Assembly: GCA_026874595.1 (NCBI GenBank)
Contig: CM049314.1
Coordinates: 56,033,812 to 56,097,811 of the forward strand
Length of the DNA stretch: 64,000 nt
Direction: 5' to 3'
Source of the DNA: Sipunculus nudus
Lineage: Eukaryota; Annelida; Sipuncula; Golfingiida; Sipunculidae
Positions within the stretch are counted from its first letter, which is position 1, and each line of letters begins with the position of its first letter. The notes under the pieces are model-generated. The model made no database searches. It saw only the letters and a list, made by a program, of their open reading frames with translations, and was not told where the DNA came from. The translations under genes were made by a program, and so were the position numbers. Positions 51,501 through 62,479 of this stretch are shown piece after piece.

Positions 51501-54500
51501 CCCTTGCGACTCATGGGGGCCTCTCTGTCAGGCCGCTTTCATATCCACTCCCCCTGGCGGCAGTCTTGGCACCTTTAAAGGTAGCAAATAGCTGCTATTT
51601 GCGAGTGCGATTCATGGGGCCCCTTCGACCTCTGGCAGCCCGCTCTGATATCTACTCCCCCTGGCGGCAGTCTTGCCACTTTTATGGTAGCAAATAGCTG
51701 CTATTTGCACTTGCGACTCATGGGGGCCTCTCTGTCAGGCCGCTCTCATAACCACTCCCCCTGGCGGCAGTCTTGGCACCTTTAAAGGTAGCAAATAGCT
51801 GCTATTTGCGCGTGCGATTCATGGGGCCCCTTCGACCTCTGGCAGCCCGCTCTGATATCTACTCCCCCTGGCGGCAGTCTTGACACTTTTATGGCAGCAA
51901 ATAGCTGCTTTTTGCGCTTGCGACTCATGGGGGCCTCTCTCTCAGGCCGCTCTCATAACCACTCCCCCTGGCGGCAGTCTTGGCACCTTTAAAGGTAGCA
52001 AATAGCTGCTATTTGCGCGTTATAATTATGGGCCCCCCCCCCCCCCCGGCCTCTGGCAGCCCGCTCTGATTTCTACTCCCCCTGGCGGCAGTCTTGGCAC
52101 ATTTTAAGGTAGCAAATAGTTGCTATTTCCGCGTGCGATTCATGGGGCCCATTCGGCCTCTGGCAGCCCGCTCTGATATCTACTCCCCCTGGCGGCAGTC
52201 TTGACACTTTTATGGTAGCAAATAGCTGCTATTTGCGCTTACGACTCATGGGGGCCTCTCTGTTAGGCCGCTCTCATAACCACTCCCCTTGGCGGCAGTC
52301 TAGGCACCTTTAAAGGTAGCAAATAGCTGCTATATGAGCGTTTTAATTATTGGGCCCCCTCGGCCTCTGGCAGCCCGCACTGATTTCTACTCCCCCTGGC
52401 GGCAGTCTTAACACATTTTATGGTAGCAAATAGCTGCTATTTGCGCTTGCGACTCGTGGTGACCCCTCTGCCAGGCCGCTGAGATATCCACTCCCTCTGG
52501 CGACAATCTTAACTCTCAATGTGATGCTACCAGAAATTTTACCCCCTCCTTAATTTTTTAGGGTAGCAAATAGCTGCTATTTGCGCGTGCGATTCACGGG
52601 GGCCCCTCTGTCTGCCCGCACTCAGGTCCACTCCCCCTGGCGGCAATCTTAACTATCAATGCGATGCTACCAGAAATTTTACCCCCTCCAAAATTTTTAA
52701 GGTCGCAAATAGCTGCTATTTGCGCTTGCGATTCATGGGGCCCCTCTGTCTGCCCGCTCTCATGTACACTCCCCCTTGGCGGCAGTCTTAACACTCAATG
52801 CGATGCTACTATATATTGAACCCCTCCTAAATTTTTTAAGGGTAGCAAATAGCTGCTATTTGCGTGTGCGATTCATGGGGCCCTTCTGTCTGCCGGCTCT
52901 CATGTACACTCATGTACAGATATGATACTTTTTATAGTAGCAAATAGCTGCTATTTGCGCGGGCAATTCATCGGAACCATCTGGTAGCGCGCTCTGATAT
53001 CCACTACCCCAGGCGGCAGTCTTGTCACTTTTTATGGTAGCAAATAGCAGCTATTTGCGCGTGCGACGCATGAGGCCCCTCTGGCAGGCCGCTCTCACAT
53101 CTACTCCCCCTTGGCGGCAGATATGATACTTTTTATAGTAGCAAATAGCTGCTATTTGCGCGTGCGATTCACTGGGACCCCTCTGGCAGCCTGCTATGAT
53201 ATCCACTACCCCAGGCGGCAGTCTGGACACTATGGTATGGTAGCATATTGCTGCTATTTGCCCTTGCGACTCATGGGGGCCTCTCTGTCAGGCCGCTTTC
53301 ATATCCACTCCCCCTGGCGGCAGTCTTGGCACCTTTAAAGGTAGCAAATAGCTGCTATTTGCGAGTGCGATTCATGGGGCCCCTTCGGCCTCTGGCAGCC
53401 CGCTCTGATATCTACTCCCCCTGGCGGCAGCCTTGACACTTTTATGGTAGCAAATAGCTGCTATTAGCGCTTGCGACTCATGGGGGCCTCTCTGTCAGGC
53501 CGCTCTCATAATCACTCCCCCTGGCGGCATTCTTGGCACCTTTAAAGGTAGCAAATAGCTGCTATTTGCGAGTGCGATTCACGGGGCCCCTTCGGCCTCT
53601 GGCAGCCCGCTCTGATATCTACTCCCCCTGGCGGCAGTCTTGCCACTTTTATGGTAGCAAATAGCTGCTATTTGCACTTGCGACTCATGGGGGCCTCTCT
53701 GTCAGGCCGCTCTCATAACCACTCCCCCTGGCGGCAGTCTTGGCACCTTTAAAGGTAGCAAATAGCTGCTATTTGCGCGTGCGATTCATGGGGCCCCTTC
53801 GACCTCTGGCAGCCCGCTCTGATATCTACTCCCCCTGGCGGCAGTCTTGACACTTTTATGGCAGCAAATTGCTGCTTTTTGCGCTTGCGACTCACGGGGG
53901 CCTCTCTGTCAGGCCGCTCTCATAACCACTCCCCCTGGCGGCAGTCTTGGCACCTTTAAAGGTAGCAAATAGCTGCTATTTGCTCGTTATAATTATGGGC
54001 CCCCCCCCCCCCCCCCGGCCTCTGGCAGCCCGCTCTGATTTCTTCTCCCCCTGGCGGCAGTCTTGGCACATTTTAAGGTAGCAAATAGTTGCTATTTCCG
54101 CGTGCGATTCATGGGGCCCATTCGGCCTCTGGCAGCCCGCTCTGATATCTACTCCCCCTGGCGGCAGTCTTGACACTTTTATGGTAGCAAATAGCTGCTA
54201 TTAGCGCTTGCGACTCATGGGGGCCTCTCTGTTAGGCCGCTCTCATAACCACTCCCCCTGGCGGCAGTCTAGGCACCTTTAAAGGTAGCAAATAGCTGCT
54301 ATATGAGCGTTTTAATTATTGGGCCCCCTCGGCCTCTGGCAGCCCGCACTGATTTCTACTCCCCCTGGCGGCAGTCTTAACACATTTTATGGTAGCAAAT
54401 AGCTGCTATTTGCGCTTGCGACTCGTGGTGACCCCTCTGCCAGGCCGCTGGGATATCCTCTCCCCCTGGCGGCAGTCTTCACAACTTTTATGGTAGCAAA

Positions 54501-56393
54501 TAGCTGCTATTTGCGCGTGCGATTCACTGGGACCCCTCTGGCAGCCTGCTATGATATCCACTACCCCAGGCGGCAGTCTGGACACTATGGTATGGTAGCA
54601 AATTGCTGCTATTTGCCCTTGCGACTCATTGGTGCCTCTCTGTCAGGCCGCTTTCATATCCACTCCCCCTGGCGGCAGTCTTGGCACCTTTAAAGGTAGC
54701 AAATAGCTGCTATTTGCGAGTGCGATTCATGGGGCCCCTTCGGCCTCTGGCAGCCCGCTCTGATATCTACTCCCCCTGGCGGCAGCCTTGACACTTTTAT
54801 GGTAGCAAATAGCTGCTATTAGCGCTTGCGACTCATGGGGGCCTCTCTGTCAGGCCGCTCTCATAATCACTCCCCCTGGCGGCATTCTTGGCACCTTTAA
54901 AGGTAGCAAATATCTGCTATTTGCGCGTGCGATTCATGGGGCCCCTTCGGCCTCTGGCAGCCCGCTCTGATATCTACTCCCCCTGGCGGCAGTCTTGACA
55001 ATTTTATGGAAGCAAATAGCTGCTATTTGCGCTTGCGACTCATGGGTGCCTCTCTGTCAGGCCGCTCTCATAACCACTCCCCCTGGCGGCAGTCTTGGCA
55101 CCTTTAAAGGTAGCAAATAGCTGCTATATGCGCGTGCGATTCATGGGGCCCCTTCGACCTCTGGCAGCCCTCTCTGATATCTACTCCCCCTGGCGGCAGT
55201 CTTGACACTTTTATGGTAGCAAATAGCTGCTATTTGCGCTTGCGACTCATGGGGGCCTCTCTGTCAGGCCGCTCTCATAACAACTCCCCCTGGCGGCAGT
55301 CTTGGCACCTTTAAAGGTAGCAAAAAGCTGCTATATGAGCGTTATAATTATGGGGCCCCCCCGGCCTCTGGAAGCCCGCTCTGATTTCTACTCCCCCTGG
55401 CGGCAGTCTTGGCACATTTTAAGGTAGCAAATAGCTGCTATTTGCGCGTGCGATTCATGGGGCCCATTCGGCCTCTGGCATCCCGCTCTGATATCTACTC
55501 CCCCTGGCGGCAGTCTTGACACTTTTATGGTAGCAAATAGCTGCTATTTGCGCTTGCGACTCATGGGGGCCTCTCTGTTAGGCCGCTCTCATAACCACTC
55601 CCCCTGGCGGCAGTCTAGGCACCTTTAAAGGTAGCAAATAGCTGCTATATGAGCGTTTTAATTATTGGGCCCCCTCGGCCTCTGGCAGCCCGCACTGATT
55701 TCTACTCCCCCTGGCGGCAGTCTTAACACATTTTATGGTAGCAAATAGCTGCTATTTGCGCTTGCGACTCGTGGTGACCCCTCTGCCAGGCCGCTGAGAT
55801 ATGCTCCCCCCCTGGCGGCAGTCTTCACAACTTTTATGGTAGCAAATAGCTGCTATTTGCGCGTGCGATTCATTGGGCCCCTGTGGCAGGCTTTGAGATC
55901 TCCACTCCCCCTGGTGGCAGTCTTAACACTCCATGCGCTGCTACTATTATTTTACTCCCTCCTAATTTTTTAGGGTAGCAAATAGCTGCTATTTGCGCGT
56001 GCGATTCATGGGGCCTCTGTGGCAGTCCTGTCTGTTGTCCACTCCCTCTGGCGACAATCTTAACTCTCAATGCGATGCTACCAGAAATTTTACCCCTCCT
56101 CAATTTTTTAGGGCAGCAAATAGCTGCAATTTGCGCGTGCGATTCATGGGGGCCCTCTGTCTGCCCGCACTCATGTCCACTCCCCCTGGCGGCAATCTTA
56201 ACTCTCAATGCGATACTACCAGAAATTTTACCCCCTCCTAAATTTTTTAAGGTCGCAAATAGCTGCTATTGGCGCGTGCGATTCATGGGGCCCCTGTGGC
56301 TGGCCGCTCTCATTTCACTCCCCCTGCCGGCAACCTTAACATTAATGCGATGCTTCTATAAATTTTATCCCCTCCCAATTTTTTTAGGGTACT
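48500..56393. repeat. Satellite B, ~101-105 bp GC-rich unit with palindromic core
   Basis: About 7.9 kb, roughly 75 units. Each carries GGCGGCAGTCTT, then TTTATGGTA or TTTAAAGGTA, then the palindrome GCAAATAGC-T-GCTATTTGC, then GCGCGTGCGATTCATGGGG and a GGCAGCCCGCTCTGATATC or CAGGCCGCTCTCATAACC tail. The two versions often alternate, making ~205 bp dimers. A longer class (49,990-51,060; 52,500-52,850; 55,900-56,390) has an added AT-rich insert (ACTCAATGCGATGCTACTA...CCCCTCCTAAATTTTTTA). The unit shares no sequence with satellite A. Open frames here, several rich in RLPPGG, are artefacts of the repeat. Confidence 0.97.
48567..54690. repeat. Higher-order blocks in satellite B
   Basis: The block starting with CGCGGGCAATTCATCGGAAC occurs at 48,581, 51,198 and 52,958 (offsets 2,617 and 1,760). 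The 1,760 offset persists over 51,151-52,890 versus 52,911-54,480, and a partial third repeat follows at offset 1,355 (53,248 with 54,603). At the block joint a 10 bp CATGTACACT motif is present as different copy numbers (51,131-51,160 versus 52,901-52,920). Confidence 0.85.
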
Positions 56394-56396
56394 ACA

Positions 56397-56416
56397 GGCT
56401 GGAAAAGCTTCCAGCC
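56397..56416. repeat. 8 bp stem hairpin at the end of satellite B
   Basis: GGCTGGAA, loop AAGC, TTCCAGCC, immediately after the last broken B unit and before a run of 22 C (56,415-56,436). Probably a boundary scar; no function assigned. Confidence 0.6.
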
Positions 56417-56436
56417 CCCCCCCCCCCCCCCCCCCC
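56415..56436. repeat. Poly-C tract
   Basis: 22 consecutive C. Its length is likely to vary or be misread, as for the similar tracts in the palindrome arms. Confidence 0.9.
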
Positions 56437-56907
56437 GGCACTAATGAGAAACTGCCTGCGAAAAATCGAAAAGTCCCATAAGCTTAACTACAGGCCGCTA
56501 CCGAAAACCGACAGTTCCCCGCCTACGGGCTACGGCGACATATGTAGGTGACCTTGTAGTTAGCTGACCTTTTGTCGGCATCGTGGAACTCTCACTGAAA
56601 GTGGGAAATAAATATGTAGTATATTACGCTAAAATAACACGAGTTCATATGAAAACAGACACTGAAGCGTGAACGAATATTCCTTGTGTTTTTATATAAA
56701 TTACAGGAACAACTCGATCAATGGTACCTAGGTCCAATGTGTTTCACTTTGGTGTTTAACATAATTATTTGTGAACTGTAAACATATATCTATTGTCTCA
56801 TCTGATGCCTATACACACTCTAATTTTTTAAGCCTTTTCATATAATGTTTACAGCATTATTAACAAATGTCGGATTATAAGCTATATTTTCTTCTTCTTC
56901 TTCTTTT

Positions 56908-56940
<33 letters not shown>

Positions 56941-57187
56941 TGAAATATGATAATAACAATTCACTAGAATTTGGTTAATTTTAAGCTTTGCACTATTATA
57001 TTCTACACTCTTATATCCTACACAACATAACATTAACATTATTGCATTTATTGCATTTATTATATTCGAATTCCCTCACAGATTTCGGGACAGACTGTTG
57101 TCTTGCCGGTTTAATGTTGTTGTGTCACGTAACTTGGTGGAAACCGTGCTTAGTAAAGCAGCAGTGGTTATTAGAGGATTCATCTTC
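56437..57187. other. Unique sequence with CTT and ATT microsatellites
   Basis: The first 150 bases are GC-richer (CTACAGGCCGCTACCG, GCCTACGGGCTACGG), then AT-rich. (CTT)n at about 56,889-56,905 and (ATT)10 at 56,911-56,940. No gene seen. Confidence 0.6.
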
Positions 57188-57277
57188 TCAAGGACCCGAA
57201 TTGCTATGCTTGACGCCGTTCAGTTCGCAATATTTTTCCGATACATCAAAATTAATTGATAAGCACTTTGTCGAAAC
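57188..57277 (-). pseudogene. Possible scrap of a retrotransposon integrase
   Basis: A 29-codon open stretch on the minus strand contains FDVSEKYCELNGVKHSNSGP. It resembles the Gypsy-type integrase core segment where a Phe..(Tyr/Phe)-Cys...Asn-Gly-(Ile/Val)-Lys-His run precedes a Pro-Tyr-His-Pro motif. A stop follows directly, and the expected downstream motif and the catalytic residues are not visible, so at most it is a decayed fragment. On the plus strand a longer open frame (56,988-57,299) covers the same DNA without recognisable features. Confidence 0.22.
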
Positions 57278-57535
57278 CTATAAGAGACACATGGTCTGAC
57301 ACTCGCTTTCCTTTGCGACTGATTGCTCCGAGCCGATCTGGTAACTGTTGACTGTGCGTTTTCCATTTTATTCTATCCATGTTACACCTAAAATAAGAAA
57401 TTTACAGAAAATTTGCCACGTTTCTATCAAACAAACTTTATTTGAATTTGCTTGAAACATTAAAGATATGCCACTCTGAGCACAGAAGGGGAAAAAGGAT
57501 ATAAGAAAACGTGTATTAACCGGATTCTTTGGTCC

Positions 57536-57649
57536 ATGGGAAGTGATCTGGACACAAAGCTGGGAGACAGTGAGTTGGCAACTCATCCGAGGAGCGGTGA
57601 GATCTTTCACGGTCGGAAAACATCCAGGGTCAACATTCTGCTATCTTAA
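57536..57649 (+). CDS. 37-codon open frame ahead of a donor site (unknown)
   Basis: ATG to TAA with balanced composition, opening MGSDLDTKLGDSELATHPRS. A good donor (AAAG/GTAAGG) follows two bases after the stop. It could be an upstream open frame in a 5' exon or chance. An overlapping frame (57,543-57,764) is longer but less protein-like. Confidence 0.2.
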   Translation: MGSDLDTKLGDSELATHPRSGEIFHGRKTSRVNILLS

Positions 57650-57994
57650 AGGTAAGGCCCTGTCCAAGTCGTGTTTCACTCACAAAAAAGTGCACATATC
57701 GGAGTTAATCAGTGTTATGAACCGTCCGATGGGGAAGATTACACTTCCAGGGCCTGTATCGTAGTCACCAGGCCTGGATAACAGTAGGAGTGGAAAAGAA
57801 TCATGTCCTACTGCCTGTTAACTGGATTGGAATTTTGCAGATAAAAATATTTAGTTGAGCTAGCTTTAAAATTGGAGGCGGTTCCCTCGACAAGAAAAAC
57901 CTTTACCTATAGGCCTGCTACCTATATCTCAAGCGCTGTTTGATTTGGCCTGCTTTACTGGGTCGATACACAAGAGTGGAGCAATGTATGTTGG

Positions 57995-58054
57995 ACCAAT
58001 CAGATGTACCCGGCGCTGTATGTAACATCCTCTATGATTAGCTGATATAATAAA
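57995..58054 (+). promoter_or_regulatory. Candidate core promoter: CCAAT box and TATA-like box
   Basis: ACCAATCAG at 57,995-58,003 and TATAATAAA at 58,046-58,054 are about 43 bases apart, plausible for a start near 58,080. No gene is recognised downstream, so this rests on the two motifs only. Confidence 0.2.
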
Positions 58055-58099
58055 TGCGAGGAGGAATCTACATTATTATCGGGACGTGTTCATTAGTGA

Positions 58100-61000
58100 C
58101 CCAGTAAAGCTACGATTTCTGCTAATGAGTAACAGCCAAGAATGCCACAAATGGTTGCACAGTTTTGAAACATACCATAAACTGTCATAAAGCGTCGTTT
58201 AAGGGGCAGCCATGGGCGCAGCCCTGCTGCCTGTCGAGTGTTTATAAACTGGGATTTGTCTGGTTTCTGATCACATCATGCGTAGAATGTTTTCCAGCAG
58301 ACACCGACCCATCACCTGGTGTCTAGGTCCATCATAACCGGTCATTCCAGGCAGCGCTGAAATGGGTATCTTCTTAAGAAGCGGGAGCGCACTGTCATGG
58401 AAACTACTTCATTCGTCATGACAACTGTTTGGATGACATCATCATTTCCATCAATCTCATCCCTGTTTGCTTACGTGAATTAATCTTCTTTTTTCCAACT
58501 TACATATACAATTTAAAAACATCACTTAATATATTTGAGGTCTATATCAATAAAGGAGAAAAAAATGCTCACATAGGCCTATCTATCTTCCTCCTTAAAT
58601 AAGACGTCATTTACCTTGGACAAAAAAACAGAGCCCGACTCTGCCCTTGTATACATAAATGAAGCTCTTTCCCTTTTTTCTAGGATAAGATACAGAATAA
58701 TGCTGAAAACAATTTCTGAATCAATATTTAACAAATGTACAGGGGATTAGGATTGTTTTATATCCCATAATCGTGAACTAAAAATCTGCAAACCAAGCAA
58801 TACAACCTCCGCCCTCTGGGCATTCACATATTCAGCCTTTCTTTAAATGCCCTTTCTACATACGTGACTGAAAGTTTTTGAATATTCCTTGATGACGTTA
58901 CTGAGTCTGAATCATGTGTCGGATCTACACCAAACCCTATTCGTTTCTTCATTTACCCATTCCCAAGAAACCCCGTGAATTTCATGGGATTCATTTTATT
59001 ATTGCAAAGATTAGTGTTGTGAAAAATCACACACAAACAGATCCGCAAACACACACAAGAATGGGAATTAATACCCTTCTTGTTGAGGCAAAAATAAATA
59101 GGACTAATTTAAAAGGTACTTTACTGTGTACAAGAAATTAGCTATAAACTCGAATGTTTTCTTGAACTGGTTTTTATGGTTCCGTAAATTATATTGATTA
59201 GAAAGTGAAAATATGCACAATTCTTGATCTTCCAACTGCGATATTTCCCCCGGCGCCTTTTAATCAAAACAGCGAACCAACGAAACTAGGGAAAAATAAA
59301 AACCTTCCCGGCGGAGGTGTAAAAATGTTAATCATAACTTATCCATCTGTATTAGTATCCCACTTTGTATACATGATTAATGACCGACGCTAAAGTAGGA
59401 GTGAAAGAACCAAACCAGGACCCCATATTGATGTTACACTACTGTCATCTGCATTAAAAAAGTCTTCAAGAATTAGATTCATTGTTCTTTTATCTCTTTT
59501 TTTGGCAAGTGGTTAAAAGTCATTATGAATGACCCGTCATATTTTGAGATATTAAAATAAATTTGAAATGTAAGAAGAGGATAATGATAATCGTACATTA
59601 AAATTATTAAATGAGATCATCTCAGATGGACATTAGACGCCATTGTATAAACTGGGCGCTGTTGGACATTATACAATTGGACCCTAATCAGAAAAAAATA
59701 CAATACTTTTATTATTATTTATCATTGATATCATGTCGAATATAATGAGATAAGAAAAGTTCACGCAGATCAGTAAATTTCAAACACAAAATATGTCGAT
59801 ATTGCATGCTACTTGATATGGTAAAGTACTCATATGTTTTGACATTATTGAATAAAAACCTTTTAAATCAGAGTTTTCTTAAGGCCTTTCATGTGAAAAT
59901 AACTTTTCAATTAGCGAATACTGGGTTTTGCTGTACCACATCGCTGCCGTTCTTAATATAAAACTGTTCACTTGACACTCGTTCTTAATGCAAATATAAT
60001 AATAAGTAAGGAGAGAATATTAATGACTGATTAATAATGCATGATTTATAACCATGATGGTGCTCAGCACTTGTTTCTTTTTGTTATATGGAAATGTATT
60101 GGAATAGCAATACGTCATTGAACAAATGAAAATTTCCCTTGGACGAACCTTTGATCTATGGTATATCAGGCCTTCTTGAACATTTCCAACGTCTAATATA
60201 TGCGAATCCCTGTAACTCGATATATTGATATATCAATTATATTGCGCAGCCCTACTTTTCAGCAGTACATCTGTACGGAAACATGCAATCGACATGATTC
60301 TTTCTTTTTTAATAATTTCTTGTAAAGTTGGTTGAGGTTATTTAACCAATCACATTTAAAAATCATGATTGATTAAATTTAAATTTAAAAAGATGCAGAT
60401 GATAAACTTACATTAAAATGACTCGTTGCCAAAATGAGATATATCGAACGTTTTGAAAATTAGAAAATTAGGAAAATAACAAGAAATCACCCACCTAACA
60501 TTGTCGTTATATGACAGTTCTAATTCAGGATATATGGCTTAAATTTATTTGAGTTAGCGCTGTAGTTGGAAAGTACTATATAGGGTACCTAAGACCTTGA
60601 CTCTGAATTAAATGTTACGTATTCAACTCTTATGCTTCTTCCTGTGTTAGTTTCTTTTCTTGCCCTTTCATCATGCAGTTATTGGTTTCCAACCAGTCAT
60701 AAACTATATTGTGATCTCAGCGACAGACATGTTCTTTTTATCGATCCTGTCCTGTTAGGAAATACGGAAGAACAAACGTCCGCCCCATGATGCCTCTGTC
60801 AAACTTCCGGTAGCGACAGCTCCTCGTGTAAGGACGAACACTAATGTAAATCGTTTAACAAAAATATGTACATTTATCACCGAGGACTTAAAACAATCGT
60901 CCAAAGCTTATATATAGCAGTAAAACAGGATAATAAAATAAATATAATTCAACGTATCATTGTAATTGACCTTTTCGCAGGCCACTTTTTTTGGGTAAAA

Positions 61001-61140
61001 AACCGGGTGCGGAACGGTATAAATATTAAACAGTGCCAAAACTATTGAAAAATCAAATAACGTGTTTTTTATTTCCTCTCCGATCATATTTTGATTTTTT
61101 TAAACATATAGTGTGACTCTCATTGTATTTTATTGAATCA
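58100..61140. other. Unique AT-rich sequence, no recognised gene
   Basis: Short open frames only. One small inverted repeat (ATTGTATAA 59,642-59,650 with TTATACAAT 59,669-59,677) and a CpG-containing patch with CTTCCGG near 60,800-60,835 were noted. Nothing codes convincingly. Confidence 0.55.
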
Positions 61141-61144
61141 GTCA

Positions 61145-61249
<105 letters not shown>

Positions 61250-61881
61250 AGTCGGATCAATAGGTTGGGCAGGGGTTTCGAGTTCTCAGTGGACGTTTGC
61301 TGCCATAAGTATTGTTACGTCAAACACTTTTATAAGTTGTTTGTTTCTGAAGCGAGAATATCCCCTGTTATTTTATGTCTAAATTGCTTCAAAATTGCTG
61401 AAAGTTTTAAAGGGAAAAGTAACAATTTGCTCGCACTGAGGGAAGGGGATATCCCGCATACACCAAGTCCTAAATTGCAAAAAGAAATTTTACCCTTGGG
61501 AGGGTATGATAATAACATCTAATGTATGATTACATAACTATTCCTGCAAGAACTATAATTAAGCTAATTATTTGATGGACTTTTTAATACGAAAAACTAA
61601 AACCGTGCAATAATATAATGTATATTATAACATTTCTAAGACCAAAGTATATCAAATATATGAAATGTCACAGTAACATTAGTAATTAATTCTTTTTACA
61701 TTTCAGACAATTTGTCAAAATTAACTGATTTTTCAGTTATTTTGTATAGTGCATTTATTTTAAATTGCCTGAGTGAATCGGGCCTTTGTCAAATGACTGA
61801 AAGGGTCAGGTATTTTACAAATTGACTGATTTTACACAATAACTCAAACACACACACACACATATATATATATTTATATAT

Positions 61882-61958
61882 GTAAAGAGACAGAGTGACA
61901 TCCTTCAGGAAGACTTGTTTATTAAGTCTATCTTAAAGGCGTCACTCTTTCTCTTTAC
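61882..61958. ncRNA. 77 nt microRNA-precursor-like hairpin (or MITE)
   Basis: Arms GTAAAGAGACAGAGTGAC (61,882-61,899) and GTCACTCTTTCTCTTTAC (61,941-61,958) pair over 18 positions with one mismatch. Eleven bases inward on each side the stem resumes with AGACTT/AAGTCT (61,911-61,916 and 61,924-61,929) around a 7-base loop GTTTATT. The 11+11 middle pairs partly, with G:U pairs. The symmetry and size fit a microRNA precursor. A short foldback transposon next to TA-rich DNA is the main alternative. Strand is undetermined. Confidence 0.3.
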
Positions 61959-62341
61959 CTGCATTTCTACTACATATACATATATAGTGGCTATACCACT
62001 TATCGTATATATTGCTACGGCTCCCAGTCGTGTACTCCATTTGTGGCCAAGTGCACGTGAATGAGTGCAAAAAGGACAAGTAACCTTGGGTCAAAGGTAC
62101 AATGTCATGAATGGACACGTTTGGCAAATACTCATGCGTTTGACCTTTCATTGAATAAGAACATCAGACGTTTGCCAGCCTCAAAGCATATGTATCTGGT
62201 AACGCTGTTGAATGGAAGTAAAATTATCTGTATATTCTATTTCACCGTTTCGAGATTTGATTTGTATGATTTATGTCAATGGTCTGCATGCGTCTGCCTT
62301 CCCCTAGAATAAATTTATACGAGCCCAAGGCCATCGTGACA

Positions 62342-62419
<78 letters not shown>
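62342..62419. repeat. (TA)39 microsatellite
   Basis: An uninterrupted TA run, able to extrude a cruciform. Open frames coding alternating Ile-Tyr on both strands are artefacts. Confidence 0.97.
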
Positions 62420-62421
<2 letters not shown>

Positions 62422-62422
62422 A

Positions 62423-62469
62423 GGGTATACACAGAAAAGTGGTTCACTGCCACTTTTCTGTGTTTACCC
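62423..62469. repeat. 20 bp stem hairpin beside the TA run
   Basis: Arm 62,423-62,442 (GGGTATACACAGAAAAGTGG) pairs with 62,450-62,469 with a single mismatch; the loop is TTCACTG. A further TGGA/TCCA pairing outside suggests an even longer foldback. Its nature is unknown; a short foldback element that carries its own TA tail is one option. Confidence 0.6.
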
Positions 62470-62479
62470 TTTCCATCGA

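Noticed and set aside
48500-56393. Open frames up to 158 codons in satellite B, including Pro-rich ones
   Set aside because: Products of the GC-rich repeat and poly-C; similar frames occur on both strands of every block.
28868-56393. CRISPR array
   Set aside because: Units are contiguous, vary gradually, have no unique spacers, and the setting is eukaryotic.
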